Assembly: GCA_005765155.1 (NCBI GenBank)
Contig: VCCP01000002.1
Span: forward strand, 5,456,001 to 5,520,000
Direction of reading: 5' to 3'
From: Zelopaecilomyces penicillatus
Lineage: Eukaryota > Ascomycota > Sordariomycetes > Hypocreales > Pseudodiploosporaceae
DNA length: 64,000 nucleotides
In this document: piece after piece, positions 1 to 12,700 of the stretch
Layout: every line of letters starts with the position of its first letter
Numbering within the stretch: the first letter of the stretch is position 1
Position numbers and translations under genes: made by a program
The notes under the pieces: generated by a model
Told to the model about the DNA's origin: nothing
Databases searched by the model: none
The model's input: the letters and a program-made list of their open reading frames with translations, nothing else

Positions 1-832
1 TTCAAACATTGCCACACCGTCACCATCGGTCTTCCGCATGGCCTCGATAAGCATGCTACTTTTACCAGCACCCTTTTCGCCAATGAGGAGATAATAGTGA
101 CCAACCTCACTGCCATCAATGATCCTGTCCACATGCTCCTGCTCTGGACGCTGAACCCAGTGCTCATCCACAGCAGCATGGGGAGCGTGTGGCACATCCT
201 TGGCAATGGCAGCCAAGTCGAGAACCGGGTCACCAGGCTCGAAGGCGCGAACCATCTTACTCAGCACAATGGTTTTATAAAATTTGTGATAGATATATCC
301 GGCCCCGGCGAAGCCAACGCCAAGAACCAGAATTGAGGCAAAGGTCGTGGCAGCACTCTCACCCATCTTCCGTAGTAATGAGGGCTCCTCAGCTGGGCCC
401 CAATTGCCATAGTTGCCATAGTTGCTATAATTGGTGCGTGGCTCCTCTGATGGTCCTTGGTCTAGGCTTCAGTGTCAGTCGCCACACGTTACAGCACATT
501 TTATTGAGATCCGAGGGGGCATGAATGCACAGCACAATCTCAAAAGGCAGCGTGGCCTTTCCAAAATGATTCGACGCGCATAAGCACCACAGAGCTCATT
601 TCAGTAAGAGAGAGCGCTGAAGCAGAAGCCCTTGGGCCGCTAGCCATGGTCGAACAGGTCGCGTCAAAAGAGATGAACATAAAAACACTGAAGCATGAAA
701 CCTACCATTCGCTCGTCGACTACCCTGGGTGGAAAAGCAGGGCCTGCAGACTTGGTGTGACCTGCACCTCGATCCGGGGGCAAGAGGCTGTGAAATACGC
801 CGCGTCAGGCGGAAGCTTTGTCGTAGCATCAT
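1..832 (-). CDS. Mitochondrial P-loop ATPase (AAA-like), 5' part only
   Basis: The first coding exon is 706..832 and the second runs from 461 off the left edge; the intron 462..705 has GTAGG/TAG ends and keeps the frame (phase 1). The N-terminus (MMLRQSFRLTRRISQ...) is rich in Arg and Ser without acids, a typical mitochondrial presequence. After a low-complexity stretch with Asn-Tyr-Gly-Asn repeats comes one membrane-spanning segment (ASILVLGVGFAGAGYIY), then a Walker A motif GEKGAGKSS about 95 residues later. This order suggests an inner-membrane-anchored ATPase with its nucleotide domain on one side of the membrane. The Walker B and sensor motifs lie outside the window, so AAA+ versus STAND type cannot be decided. 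Role inferred only; no yeast orthologue is recognised. The start is the first ATG of the open frame; a second ATG follows directly. Confidence 0.75.
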
Positions 833-2110
833 GGTCGGCAGGTCAGCTTCCCGTCTTCATGGCCAAGGGCCAAGTCAACCACAACCCGATTGCTGTCTGG
901 CGCGAGGTATCGAGAAGCACCAAAGAAGAGGAAAAGTCTAGGGAGAGCTTGAGATTCGCGATTGATGACCGACGGGTTGGCTTGCATCAACTAAGCTTTT
1001 CCAGCCCCTGTCCGACCTGAGATCATGGCGCAGGGAAGTGGATATAGCGCTAGGCGGTTTCAGCTCTAATACAACTAGTTGCGCTGGCAGCGAAGAGATG
1101 GGCATGTCGGGTTGGTAGGCAGTATTACAGTACCATAATCATTCGTTGGATGCCTGCCAATCAATATGTACCTATCTCATTACGTACCTTAGGTACTTTA
1201 CAGGTAGCAGTCTACTATTACCTGTGCTTGCACCCGTCTGAGGTGTCCATGCTTTAGACACAAGATAAAGTGTTTGCTTTGACCTTACCTAAATAGGCAG
1301 AGTATTGAGTCTTGGCCCAATTGCTGCACTGCACTGGGAGTCCAGACCTCAGGTTGTCATCTGGCTAAGTGACACCTGCACAGGGCGGCCTCCCCTATGG
1401 TACAGTGGGTGGATATGCTGTGCAGTTCGTATTGGGTAGCGACAGCGGATGGTACAGCTGGTGCAGGTGGATACTTTTATTATGATTAGCCTGCCACTGG
1501 TAAGCTTCTCTGCCACTATTGTTCCTTCCGTGCCGGTCAAACTTGGACGACATACAAAACATTATCCGGACTCCAGCTATGTCTTTTTGTCATCATGTTC
1601 AACTTGGATGGTGGGTTTGTATCTGAACTTCACATTGTGAACGACAGAGAAACTCTTCCGATAGCAATTGCCACATGTGCAGTCATGGTGACGCAAACAT
1701 TATCCTGCACATTAGATCCACACAGCTACCCTGGATTTTCCTCCCATCTGCATTGATCTTCAAAATATTATCGTGAAAGAGCTGCAAGACATCAGCAAAT
1801 TAGCCATGACTGGCGATATCAGTTGTGTGCTTAGTGAATCATGGGGACCGACCACCTGAGGCTTGACCGCAAACGTCAGGCACAAGTGAGCCTCAAGTGA
1901 ACACGTTTTGAAACTCCTCTTTTTACCGACTTCGGCTCATTTTCAACGCATTCACTCGTTTGTTCTCTGGCCACCAAAAGCTGTAATACGCTCCACATTG
2001 TAGCCTCAACATCCCGACACGACTGGACGTGTTCGCTCCGGCATCATTACTTAAGAACAGCGAATAGCCCCCTTTGCGGATGCAATAACACACCCTCAAA
2101 ACAGAGCAGA
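833..2110. other. Intergenic region, divergent promoters
   Basis: This interval separates the minus-strand ATPase from the plus-strand gene starting at 2111, so it must hold both promoters. It contains TACCTTAGGTA-type near-palindromes around 1180-1205, common in the spacers of this window. Open frames here are short, overlap on both strands and show no recognisable motif. I see no RNA gene. Confidence 0.6.
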
Positions 2111-5100
2111 ATGCCCCCTTATCCACTTGAGCTTGAGGAATGGTGGCTTACCCAGGGCTACGATGCCCTCTGCGAACTTGTCGACTTGTCAAGGACTAAA
2201 ATAAAACCTCGAGAATGCGGTTTCGCCCAGGCAATGCAGCAAAGACTTCGGACATTTGACAATGATCGAAATATCCCAAAACAACTTCACTCGCAACTTC
2301 CAGCAATTCGAGCCTCCAAGAAGATAGACTATGCTTCTAACCCTCGCAAAAATCTCAGGACTGCTTTAACCGGTATCTTTAAGAGCCCTGAGGATAAAGG
2401 GGTAGATTACAGAAGAGCAATTGAGGGTTTAGGCTATCTTGACGCAATGGAGGCCCATCGGCGGCGGCTTGTAGCAACTACGCGGCTGGCTTTGGATAAT
2501 GCCAAGCCAGTAGAGACCTACGCTCCTCTGATCGAAGAACTGGACCGTACGGCTTCTTTGCGTTATGGGCATTTCCATATGGGTTTTAGAGCTTGTGTAG
2601 GTTATCTAGGTGGCAACACCACTCAATTCACCTTGGAACTATCATTGACAATCTATCTGGATAGATCCTAATCAATAGTCTCACCCAAGAGACCCAGGAC
2701 GGGGGGTCCACCTCAAGGATAATGGTTTGCCTTAATACACTATTTCCTGCCGTGTTACCCTTGGACGGCGTGGCTGATATTGACCTTGCTCCTTATTCGG
2801 GGGGCTTACGGGACAGCATTCGTTTCTCTGTTTTTGAACATTTAATGGGGAATGACTTGTCCGACGTGCAGCAGCAACAAGCCATGCAAATGAGACTTTT
2901 ATGCTGGTGCGACATTCCTGGTTATGCCCAGGCCTGGAAGGCTTTGGTTCAATATTCCGAAGAGACTCGGAAGTTGGAGGAGCTGTGTCTTGCAGCTTTG
3001 AACCTGATTGAACAACAGGATTCAACCGCGTCTTGTATTGGGGATTTCCTGGATTCGTCGTGGATCATCTTTTCTGACAGTTCAAAGAGTCCAGTGACCG
3101 CCTCGACACCGGTGACAGCCTCCAGCCAAGGTAGTCCAGATACCAGTACATTCACGGACGCATCGACCGTCTCCCTGCACCAAAGTTGCCTTTGGGCAGG
3201 AGTATCAAACGTACCTCCAGTGCCCAACCCGCTGCTCAGAGGCATGCCCGGCCGAGAAATATCGCCGGCTAAGACGGACGGTGCTGCCTTTTCGGGTGAC
3301 ATCTCTGCTGCTCCGGTACTGACGTATCCTCAAAACCTATCACGAACCGAATTCCACCAACACCCGCTTGCAAGGGACTTGGCGATGAGTTCACGAGAAA
3401 AGGCGCAGCTGGGGCTGATCATCCCGAAACAAGTTTCCAGTCGGCAATTCTAGTACGATTTCGACAGTGAAGATGAAGATGAAGAGGATACTGCGAATTT
3501 GAAGTTCTCGGCGAAAAGCCCGGGCAAACGGTCCTACAGAAGGCGTTCTGGAAAATCAAAGGCAGATGTGCCTCCTGTGCCGCCGTTGCCTCCAATCCCA
3601 GAATCCCTAAGGGCCAACTTGACACCCAAAGTCCTCGGCAAGATTGTCAAAAGGATGCGATCTCGACCTGAGCTGAAGTTGGGAAAAGTCATTGCGGATT
3701 CTGTGGCAGAAAATGCGCAACATGTGCACTACGACAATTGTGTTCCGCCCAGTGCTGCCCAACCCAATCAGAGGCACTCGAAAGGATATGCAGTTTCCAT
3801 TGCCACTCTTCAAGAGCAGGCGGTTGCTCACACGGTAAAAGCACAAAGCCCTAGAGAAAATATACCATTTTGCCCTGACTCTACCTTGGAAACAATGACA
3901 GGTGCGAGTGATCCCACAAGCCCCATAGAACAAGTATTATACCCATCACGACCAGAGGGACGCCAATACCTCCAATACACCATCTCCAAGCCACGTCTCT
4001 CACCAATGGAATACACCCGCCTCTATTTACTGGAGAAGGCTCTTTCGGCAAGGCAGTCCAGACGTTGCGAGCTTCCGGCACCTGAGAAACAATGGTTCTG
4101 GACCCCCCGTTGGGAGAGTTTCTTGGTCATCCCTCATATCCCATCTTGCATTGCGAGGACACTGTTACCAGAAGGTACCTCACGGAAGGAAATTACTATG
4201 TCATTGGAAATGACACGAAATGAGGATTCCGACGCCGAATCGGTAATGACTCTTCGGCCAACAACACCCAAACCCGGCTGTCCGCGTCTGTCTCTTAATC
4301 TCGGTGGCATGACCACTCTATTTCCATCATTGATGAACCTTGCAGCGCTTGATACAGTCGGAGCAACATATAACACAACAAACAGAAGAAACCTTGATAA
4401 TACGGAAGATGTGGTTGACAAAAACAGACATACAAGTAGTAGCATCGACGAGGCAAGCAAAGTATCAAGATTACACGACACGGACATCGCTTCTACACGT
4501 GAGAATCTACAAAAGACAGACAGCCCGCTTAATTTAAGCTCCACCGACTCAAGCAGAGCAGATCCATTCTCAATGTGTGCTACGAGGGCACCCCATGGCG
4601 ATGGCCTCGAAAGCCAGGACTTTGTAACGCCCATTTCTGATCGCTTTTCGCCATCTTCACTGCCAAGAAGCTGGAGCGAGACGAAGGTGGCACTCCTATC
4701 TAGTAGTCTTTCCTCAGAGTCGGTCCGAACACCGCTCGAGTATAGCCCGATCTCGTTCACTACCATCTCCGGGGCGACAACACCGCTTGCCCACTTTCCC
4801 ATCACATCGAAACACACAGCACGTCTCACGCCTTCTACAGTTTCTCGACAGGTTATTGGCTTTGCGGGTGGGAACATTCAGTCAAGGGACGTCCAACAAG
4901 CGAAACTGGTGAGGAGTCCGAGTGGGGGCCTTGTACAGGCCTCGATTGCCGACGTTCAAGTCATGGTTGTGGATGATTGTAATCAGCAGGAAACCGAAGT
5001 TCAACCCTTTTCGTTTAACAGGCAACTAAATTCGCAGCTGCAATCAGAATCCGTAATGAGAGAGAGTTGTGTACCCGATGGTCGATTGGAGGTACCTCCG

Positions 5101-6771
5101 CACGCCAACGAGGAGAGTAATTCTGAAAGTCCAAAGAGGGTTAAGAGCTCAGAGAGCCTTGCTCCTGAATGTGAACTGAAAAAGAGTCAGCAAAAACATG
5201 CAGAAATGGTTGCTATAGCGCTCAATGAAAAGGGCATCGGAAATGCTATCTTCCCCGAACCAACAACTCCACCACAACGCAATACCTCATCGAGCCATAC
5301 TAGCCCTTCTACAACACACCAAACCCGAGACTTGCACCCGCATCAATTCACCATCTCATCTGACGAGCGCTCAGGATTCTCACCAGAGCAGTGCCGCCAT
5401 GAGAAGAATCGGAAAATGATGATGAAGAATAAGCATAAAAAGAAGAGGCAATCTGCCATACCAGACTCTCCGACATTGCCGAGTGTAGAGAGTCTGTGTG
5501 TTATACAGCAAGTGTCGACTAAAGAGTATAAAGAGCCAGCCTATTTGGCGCGATGTGAAAGACGTTTTGGTCTTGTCCCGCCCAAATTACTGGTTTCAAC
5601 TGAAGCTCCGGTTCGGATGCATGATACTTTGGAGCTGCCTCGTGGAATTGGTAGAATAGCTACGGAGCGACCATCGTCAAGGACGCCAAATTTCAAGCTG
5701 TCAAGTAAAAAGACATCGAAAGACAGTAGTTTCACTTTACACAGAGCAAAAAGTCATGATGCGTTTACAATTCTACCTCGGCTAGATACGACACGCTCGA
5801 AAGAAGAGTCTACCACTGTACTAGGGCAAGATGTAAAAAAGAGAGACAATCTCGCAGCCAACAGCGAAAACAATCATTCAGGGCGAAACTCGGAAACATC
5901 AATCCTCTCACTTCCTGATGAGGCTCACCGATTCTCGCTGCAGCGATTCGACCTGACAATGCGGCGTAACTTGGGGGCCGCCAACGAACCTGATTCTATT
6001 TGTGTCGAGCAGACAGTCGAGAGGACCACACCATCACCTCCCAATAGAGAGCCCAAACTAAAACAAACACCATCAGCCGCATTTGGTACCTTGTTCAGGA
6101 GGCGAAACAGAGCTGGGCCGGAACGCATCGTAACCACACCAAGAAGGGTGTTATCTCAGTCACCCATCATTCATTGGAAACCATTGGAGGAGTCGCACAA
6201 CACTCCCCCATGCTCATCACCATGGATGTTTGGCGGTGATGACAACTACTACAAGGACATGCAGGAGAGGGTGGGATACTTTCGAGAGAATGCGGCACGG
6301 GAGCTGGCACAGAAGAGAAAGCACAGAAAAGAGGATTGTGGCGACGGTCGAAACTCCAGGTCAAGCCATGAAAGCCGGGACGGCACGCATCGACAGATGG
6401 AATCTCTAGGTGGACGTCGCGTCGGAATGGGAAGCCTGTTGAGTTGGAAGAGTATCGTCAATGATGAACCATCGCCGCCCCCTTGCTCCCCTGTGCCGCC
6501 TGTGCCACCATTCCCGTCTCTGAGCCAACTGATGAACACATGCGAAGGCGTCATCTCATCTATACACGCAGATGAAAAAGATGGGCAGGCAATCATACAC
6601 AAAGGGAAGCAGCCTCGCGCCCCCAAAGCACATGAAACGGGCAACACACACACAAGGCCAACAACTACTGAGGTTCTGGGATCGTCGCGGACGTGGAAGA
6701 GCAGCACGCAGAGTGGCGCCAAGAGGACGTCATCTACAGGTCGAGGTAACGGTGGGGGCAGCTCTGGCTGA
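2111..6771 (+). CDS. Large low-complexity, proline/serine-rich protein of unknown function
   Basis: I do not recognise this family. Exon 1 is 2111..2596. An intron 2597..2664 (GTAGGT...TAG, 68 nt) joins it in phase 0 to the next open frame. That frame meets a TAG at 3451-3453 and continues open in the same frame to 6771. The simplest repair is a second intron, possibly 3316..3453 (GTACTG donor, CTGAT branch 36 nt upstream, TTCTAG acceptor), giving about 1484 residues; a nonsense mutation is the alternative. The N-terminal 160 residues are ordinary and partly helical. After 3454 comes an acidic patch (DFDSEDEDEED), a basic stretch, then PPVPPLPPIP and a long Ser/Thr/Pro-rich tail with several Lys/Arg clusters (such as KNKHKKKRQ) and SPP or TPP sites. 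A second VPPVPPFP run lies near the C-terminus, which is Gly/Ser-rich. Proline runs suggest SH3 or WW partners; this is inference. Confidence 0.7.
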
Positions 6772-9700
6772 ACTCCTACCTTGCATGCACACGGAGTTGA
6801 AAGGAAAAGGGATAGTTTGGTACTATCGACGGGCCTGGTGATTGCGTCCGACGTTCTGTATCAAGTTGATAAAATATAAATTACAAAGCAACAGTACGTA
6901 GTATAAATGCGTAGTCCGGATGTGGGTTCCGAGACCTATCGGCAGCGGACGTCCCCATGATGCGGAGCATACTGCAGGTTGATGTAGGAGAAGCAGATAA
7001 ACCATAGCCATGGGCTGAATGATTCTGTTGTCATGCCTTGCCATGTCCTATTTCAGACATCCCAGGAGCCCGGAATCGCCTCATAACAAAAACACAGCCA
7101 ACATGCCCCGTAGCTATGTAGATAGGAGTACGCGCGCGCTCCGGCGGTTCGCAGGGGAGCAGAGGGCGCAAGTCCAGCCCAGACCAGCGAACGCAAGCGT
7201 CATGGCACCCACCGCTGCATTTGTGATCAGCCCATCGTTCCCATCCCATCCTGGTTCCCGGAACACACACCCCCCAGCCGTGGAACTCCGCAGCAACCTA
7301 CTCGAAGAGGTATCCCGGGCCAGCCACACGCAAGAGGGGACCCCTGGGGCTTGGGGGAACCAAACAACAGGGACCAGCTTGCAGTGGGTGTAGGTGTACA
7401 GCGCAGTAGTTGGATGGAGGAGACGGGGGATGGAGAACGAAGTAAAGAAGAAGGGTGAGAGGGCGCCGTCGTAACAATGCAAACCGCAGTCGGCAAGTTG
7501 GATGGGGTTGATGGGATGGGGTTTAGATGCCATGGGGTAGCACTCCCGGGCCGGCGACTGTTCAGGCTAATCTACAACCGGGCGCTCGCACAACTGAGTA
7601 CTATGCAAGGTATAACACATGTGGATGGTTCGTGGTAGTAGTAGTAGCTGGTAGCCCAATCACCCGTTGTAGCAGGTCCTCTTGGTGGTCTGACAAAGAT
7701 TTACCTCTCGTGACCTTGAAGATATAGCAAGGGGCGGCTGCAAAGAAGGGAATTCTGTCCCAAACGCCTGGGTTGAGCCTGTGATTAGAGCCATTGTCAT
7801 CAGTGGTCATCATGCGCAGAACAATCAAGAGGCCTGAAGCAAGCGGTGAAACCGGGTTGATATTGCGGCACGGCTGAGTTGTCCGAGTAATATCGTCAAC
7901 GGCAGGTAAATGCTGCGCTTCTTGATTATTGTTCCGCAATGGGATTCCGCACGACATAACATCAAAACTTTTTTTTTTTTGCCCATCACATCGCGGTTGG
8001 CTGGCTACACAATAATTAGAGCGTGGAGACGACGGAAGATTTCCCCACGTCTCTCAGCAACTTGAGACGAGCGGCAACTCTGCCCCTGTCTCTATGAAAT
8101 TTGAGAGTGCCAGAAAACCCCCACATCTCGGCCGTAGCAAGTCGATCTGACTCGGGTCCGGGGTATTTAGCTAGAAAAGCTGCATGTCCCAGTATTAGGT
8201 ACTCATAAAAAAGGTACGTATAAAAAGAAAGGAAAAAAGGTCAAATATGCATCGGCAGAAAGACAAAACGGCTTTTTTTCGTTGTGGGCATGTCAAGGAC
8301 TAGAAAGAAAAAAAAGCAAACATGACATATCAAAAAACCCAATACCCACAAACAGCCCAACGCCAGGGTCAGACCCGAAAAGAGAATACACAGAGTTGAC
8401 CAGTCTCCTTCTAGGGTGTGTGGACTGGTTTGGTTTTCCAGCTCCGCATCAAATCCTCGTCGCTGCGGCTTCTGACACACAGGGCTATCGTCAGCCTGCA
8501 TGTGATGGAATCTTGGCTGGAAGAAAACTCCAAGCTTGTAGGGACCAATCATAGGGACCATACAGTCCACGCAGAGCCTCTGCGGACGCGGTTGGTCGTC
8601 ATAATGGTCGGTCATCGGAATCTCCGCTCATCGCTCATTAGCCTTTCCGCATTGAAAAGAGGATCATCTGATTATCAAGACAGATGTGGATAGCAACGGA
8701 CGACTCCAAGAACTAGACGTCTGCCGAGCTGACGATAGTCTCTCGGGATCTGGCCAATAGCTCCCTTTCTCGACAAGTTAGTACACGGAAGACTGGGTCT
8801 TTTCTCTCTCATTCTCTACTGAAAATGCCACTGACGTCGATGGGCCAAAAACTTTCTTTCTTCTCACATGGCTGATGTCTACTGCATGTACATATGGCAC
8901 GCCTGGGGAAGCATCCCTCTCACAGACAGCGTCTTCTAGGCGCCCCTCCAAGACCAGCCCATCGGAATCGCATTGACTTGGATTATATGGAGCCCCAAGG
9001 CTCCCTTGCCAGCTAAACGAGTCTGCGGCTGAACCATGCCTGTTAATCGGAGCATCAATCGCGAGAATGCCTGCACGCCCCTTTGCTCAGCTTCAGTTGC
9101 ACCCAATACCAACGACAGCAGCTTCCGACGCTGGGGGAATTTATGCTCCCAAGATGAAATCAGGGGAACAGTCTCACTTTCGGGTATAATGCACAGAGCG
9201 GGCCTGAAACAGTTTTTTGGCCTGTCGATAATCACAGTTCTTGTGGAATGCGAAAAAGGAGTTGATTTCCTGTAGTACGTACTCGTTAGGCGGAGTATCC
9301 TTATTGGAGTTGGTTGGAAGTGAGTGAGTGACTGACTTTGCTGTTGTTGTGATTCTTCCAATGAAAGCATTGACCTTGACCGAAGACTTTCGACTAGGTG
9401 AGTTTAGTATAACCAGCAATCCCTTTTTGATTGGCCCAAAATCTTTTCATGCTTGTGAGGACGCAGACGACCAACGACAATGGTATGGGAAAAAACAACG
9501 ATGGGTGGCTGTCCCAACGAAACGCATAGTTGGTGAGGGCATCACCGTTAGGCCTGATGCCCTCCTCACCGCACTTTCGCACGTTTTGTGGCTTGCCTTA
9601 CATGTCCCGATGATAGCCTAGTTTTCGGTTACGATAGACGGCCTGGAGCGCCAACGGCTGCCAAGTTGGCTTTGGCCATTCTCCTCGCAAGTGACATACA

Positions 9701-12700
9701 AACCAACCAACCGGCCAGCCAGACCACACACACCACCACATTCCCGCTGGATCAGGTTAAAAACGCCATGAGATGTGACGGGAGAGTAGGGTAAACGCTT
9801 TGACCACCAACATCGCCATGGGGAACTGGCGCTAGAGCTGCGAGCTAGATGTCGGTTTGCTGGGCTGGGGTGTTGCCGAAGTCCCAATTTCTCATCTTTT
9901 TTTCCCACTGCTCATGGTTGATGTGCTGACTCGTCTTGTGCGAATACGCATCTCTCGTATGGCACCTACCGCTCAAGGTTGGCCCGCGTACCGCCGGAGC
10001 AAGTCAAGACATCGATTACTAAGCATGATCATAAGACCCATGGCGCAACCAGTGTGTTCATCCCGCGCTCAAGGCCGCTGTCTGTTTTTGTTGACCATTA
10101 CTTCTCGGAGATCCTACAAAAGTGGCCTGGTCGTTTGCTTCACAGACGGATGGATCTCAGATTAAAGCTGCAGAAATTAGTGTTTGTCTCGTGATTGGCA
10201 AGTTTGTAATAGCTGCTGACGCCACGCCTTCCCGCTTTCGTTTTTTCCTGCGTTCTCTCCCACATCCGGAGTTGTTTGTAAACACGTACGAAACTGGTCG
10301 CGTGCTTCAAGAAACCCGATGCGGCATCCACACTATGCCACTCTTGACCCGACACGTTCGATTACAAACATAAGCTGGAGTGTCGGACGAATGATTGTAA
10401 ATATCGAAATATTAAGAGTAGGACTTCAAGTTGGTCCGTGTATTTGCTTAGCCCGACAAGGACGGCGTCTGTGCGTGATCGCCATTGCTGATGGTAATAG
10501 TTAATCGCATCTGTGGCGACAGTGCCTCGTTGCCAGCCATCCGGGGACCGGGACTTCGGGTCTGGGTATCTGCTCCAGCGGCGCGGCACGAAACGGACGG
10601 TCCGCGACTTGCCTTGCCGCTGTTGCACCCAGATTTGGTGACGCGACTGCCCCTTCTCGGCATCGATCGTCAATCAAGCCTCATCTTGTGCGGGTCAGAC
10701 GTGTTACATTGAGGCTGGTCAATCGGTTATTCGAGGTGCATTGTATGCGCTGGTGGCTATGACTTCGGTTTGCCCTTCAGCATGCATGCATCAGGTTGGC
10801 TGGCCAATTCCAAGAGCGACTCTCAATCCCCGTTGCTCAAGACTGAGCTGCATGCTCCTGCATGCTACCGGAACCTTTTTCGAGTCTGCTAAATTTGAGC
10901 GACAGTTGCCACTTTTGAGTGAGTTGCAGTTTCATCGCCGAAATCTGGCAAATGTCAAGAATCAAGTAGTGCTCCTGGTTGTATCTGCGGTCTCTTGCCG
11001 CCCACGACTTAGTCTCAGTTCAACTAACCCCATTAAGGCAAATAGCTGGAGTGCCATTTTTGGGAGAGTTATTATGCTCATTTTGGAATAGGGGAGCAGC
11101 AATGCTAGGTATTTCAAGATTGTGCAGGAGACGCCAATGTAATTGAGGTATAGCTTCCCTGGTATTCGTTTGTGGCTAACTGTGAAGCTGACTGTATATT
11201 TCATAGCCTGCCACAGGGGGGTAGTCTGACCAATTTGACCTTCGCTCGCTGTTGTTCTTTACTAATTTTCTTTGATCAGCGAAACATAATTAGGAAGTAG
11301 CCGAGGTTCGTTTGGATAGGTATAGAATACAGCATGGCTTGCAGCAGTGTCTATGTGCGAGTGATAAAACCCCGTTATTTATTGTAATTAGGTGGTTTTG
11401 CGAAAAGCCTTTGCTCGTGCTGATTGAAAACCCTATCCCAGCTGACGTGGCCTAGAAAGGCTTCCACGAACAAGCAAAAATGGCCTCAAGTTCGTCGCTA
11501 TAAGTTTACCCCTCTGAATGGGCTGGGATAAGATCTCACCATCAGATCTTAGGGAACCAGTTTGTCGGAGAATCAGCTACTGTGGCTGCAAAGCGGCTGG
11601 GAGAGTTTTGACTGCTCAAGTGCTGTTCACATCTAGTCTCAAATGGGGCGGTGTCAACCTATCTAACTCCAATAGGTCTATGTCCATGGTGTCATTGCCA
11701 GGTTAGGAAAGCCGACTGAAAGCCAATCAATTGGTTGAGTGTACTGTATAGTAGTTAGCAGTTATAGAATGGTGGCAGATAACTGGCCGGCCGTTGTAAA
11801 GTCGCACACCACTTACACGCATATGGTCTCACCACCCAACCCACACTGACACTAAATAATGTATACTCCCCCTGACGGCTCACGATGACTGTTCACGAAC
11901 AAGATTATGGCCGTACCAAGGTTACATCGCCATTGTATATCGTGCTTGCTGGAGCCATGGGCTGACTGTTAAAAGGACGGGAACCGATGTTTATGGAATA
12001 GTCAATCCCTGGACAAACTTCCTTGCTCCATGTAAACGACATGTAACTTGCTGGGACCCTACGTGTATGTATGCACTTGGAGTCGGCTCAGTACGTATGC
12101 ATTAGTGGCTTCAAGCTACCGAATGTTATCGCAGGGGTCAGCCTCCATGTCTGTTGCGCCCGCATGAGAGATGGACTACTTGCCGCAGTGTCCCCCAGTC
12201 CTCACCCTGCGTTTCATGCTGCAAGCTGCGCGACACAACTTCAGGCCCATGGAAGGCCGTCGGGGAAGCTATCCAGCGAGCAGGGTCACCTAGGAAATGG
12301 AACGGCAGATGACCAGCCAACCAGCATCATCCACAAACCTTTGGGGGAAGGGGGGTGATCATCAACTGATGCAGGTATCAATTCCTCAAGTGGCATGCCG
12401 ACCCCTTGGTGCGATATCAGAGTCTCAGTTCAGTGCTGAAGCTTTTAAGCTGATGAATTGCTAATGCTTCAATTCTGACAAGCGTCACCCCCACCTTATC
12501 CGCTGACTGCAAGCCTTATTTCATTAGTTTCTGCGTATGAAAGCCAACAGCCTCGGCGGAGTTGTGCTGTGATCAGTAAGAGCCCTCAAAAACCGAAAAT
12601 CAGCCAGACCTGCGTGGGGGTTGATGGGCAAAGTCAGCTCCATCTCCACATTATCCCTTTCCCGCAGGATGGATGCTTGGACCCTGCGTATCAATGGTCC

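Noticed and set aside
4134..4877. 247-codon minus-strand frame
   Set aside because: It lies wholly antisense to the long plus-strand gene at 2111-6771 and has no motif.
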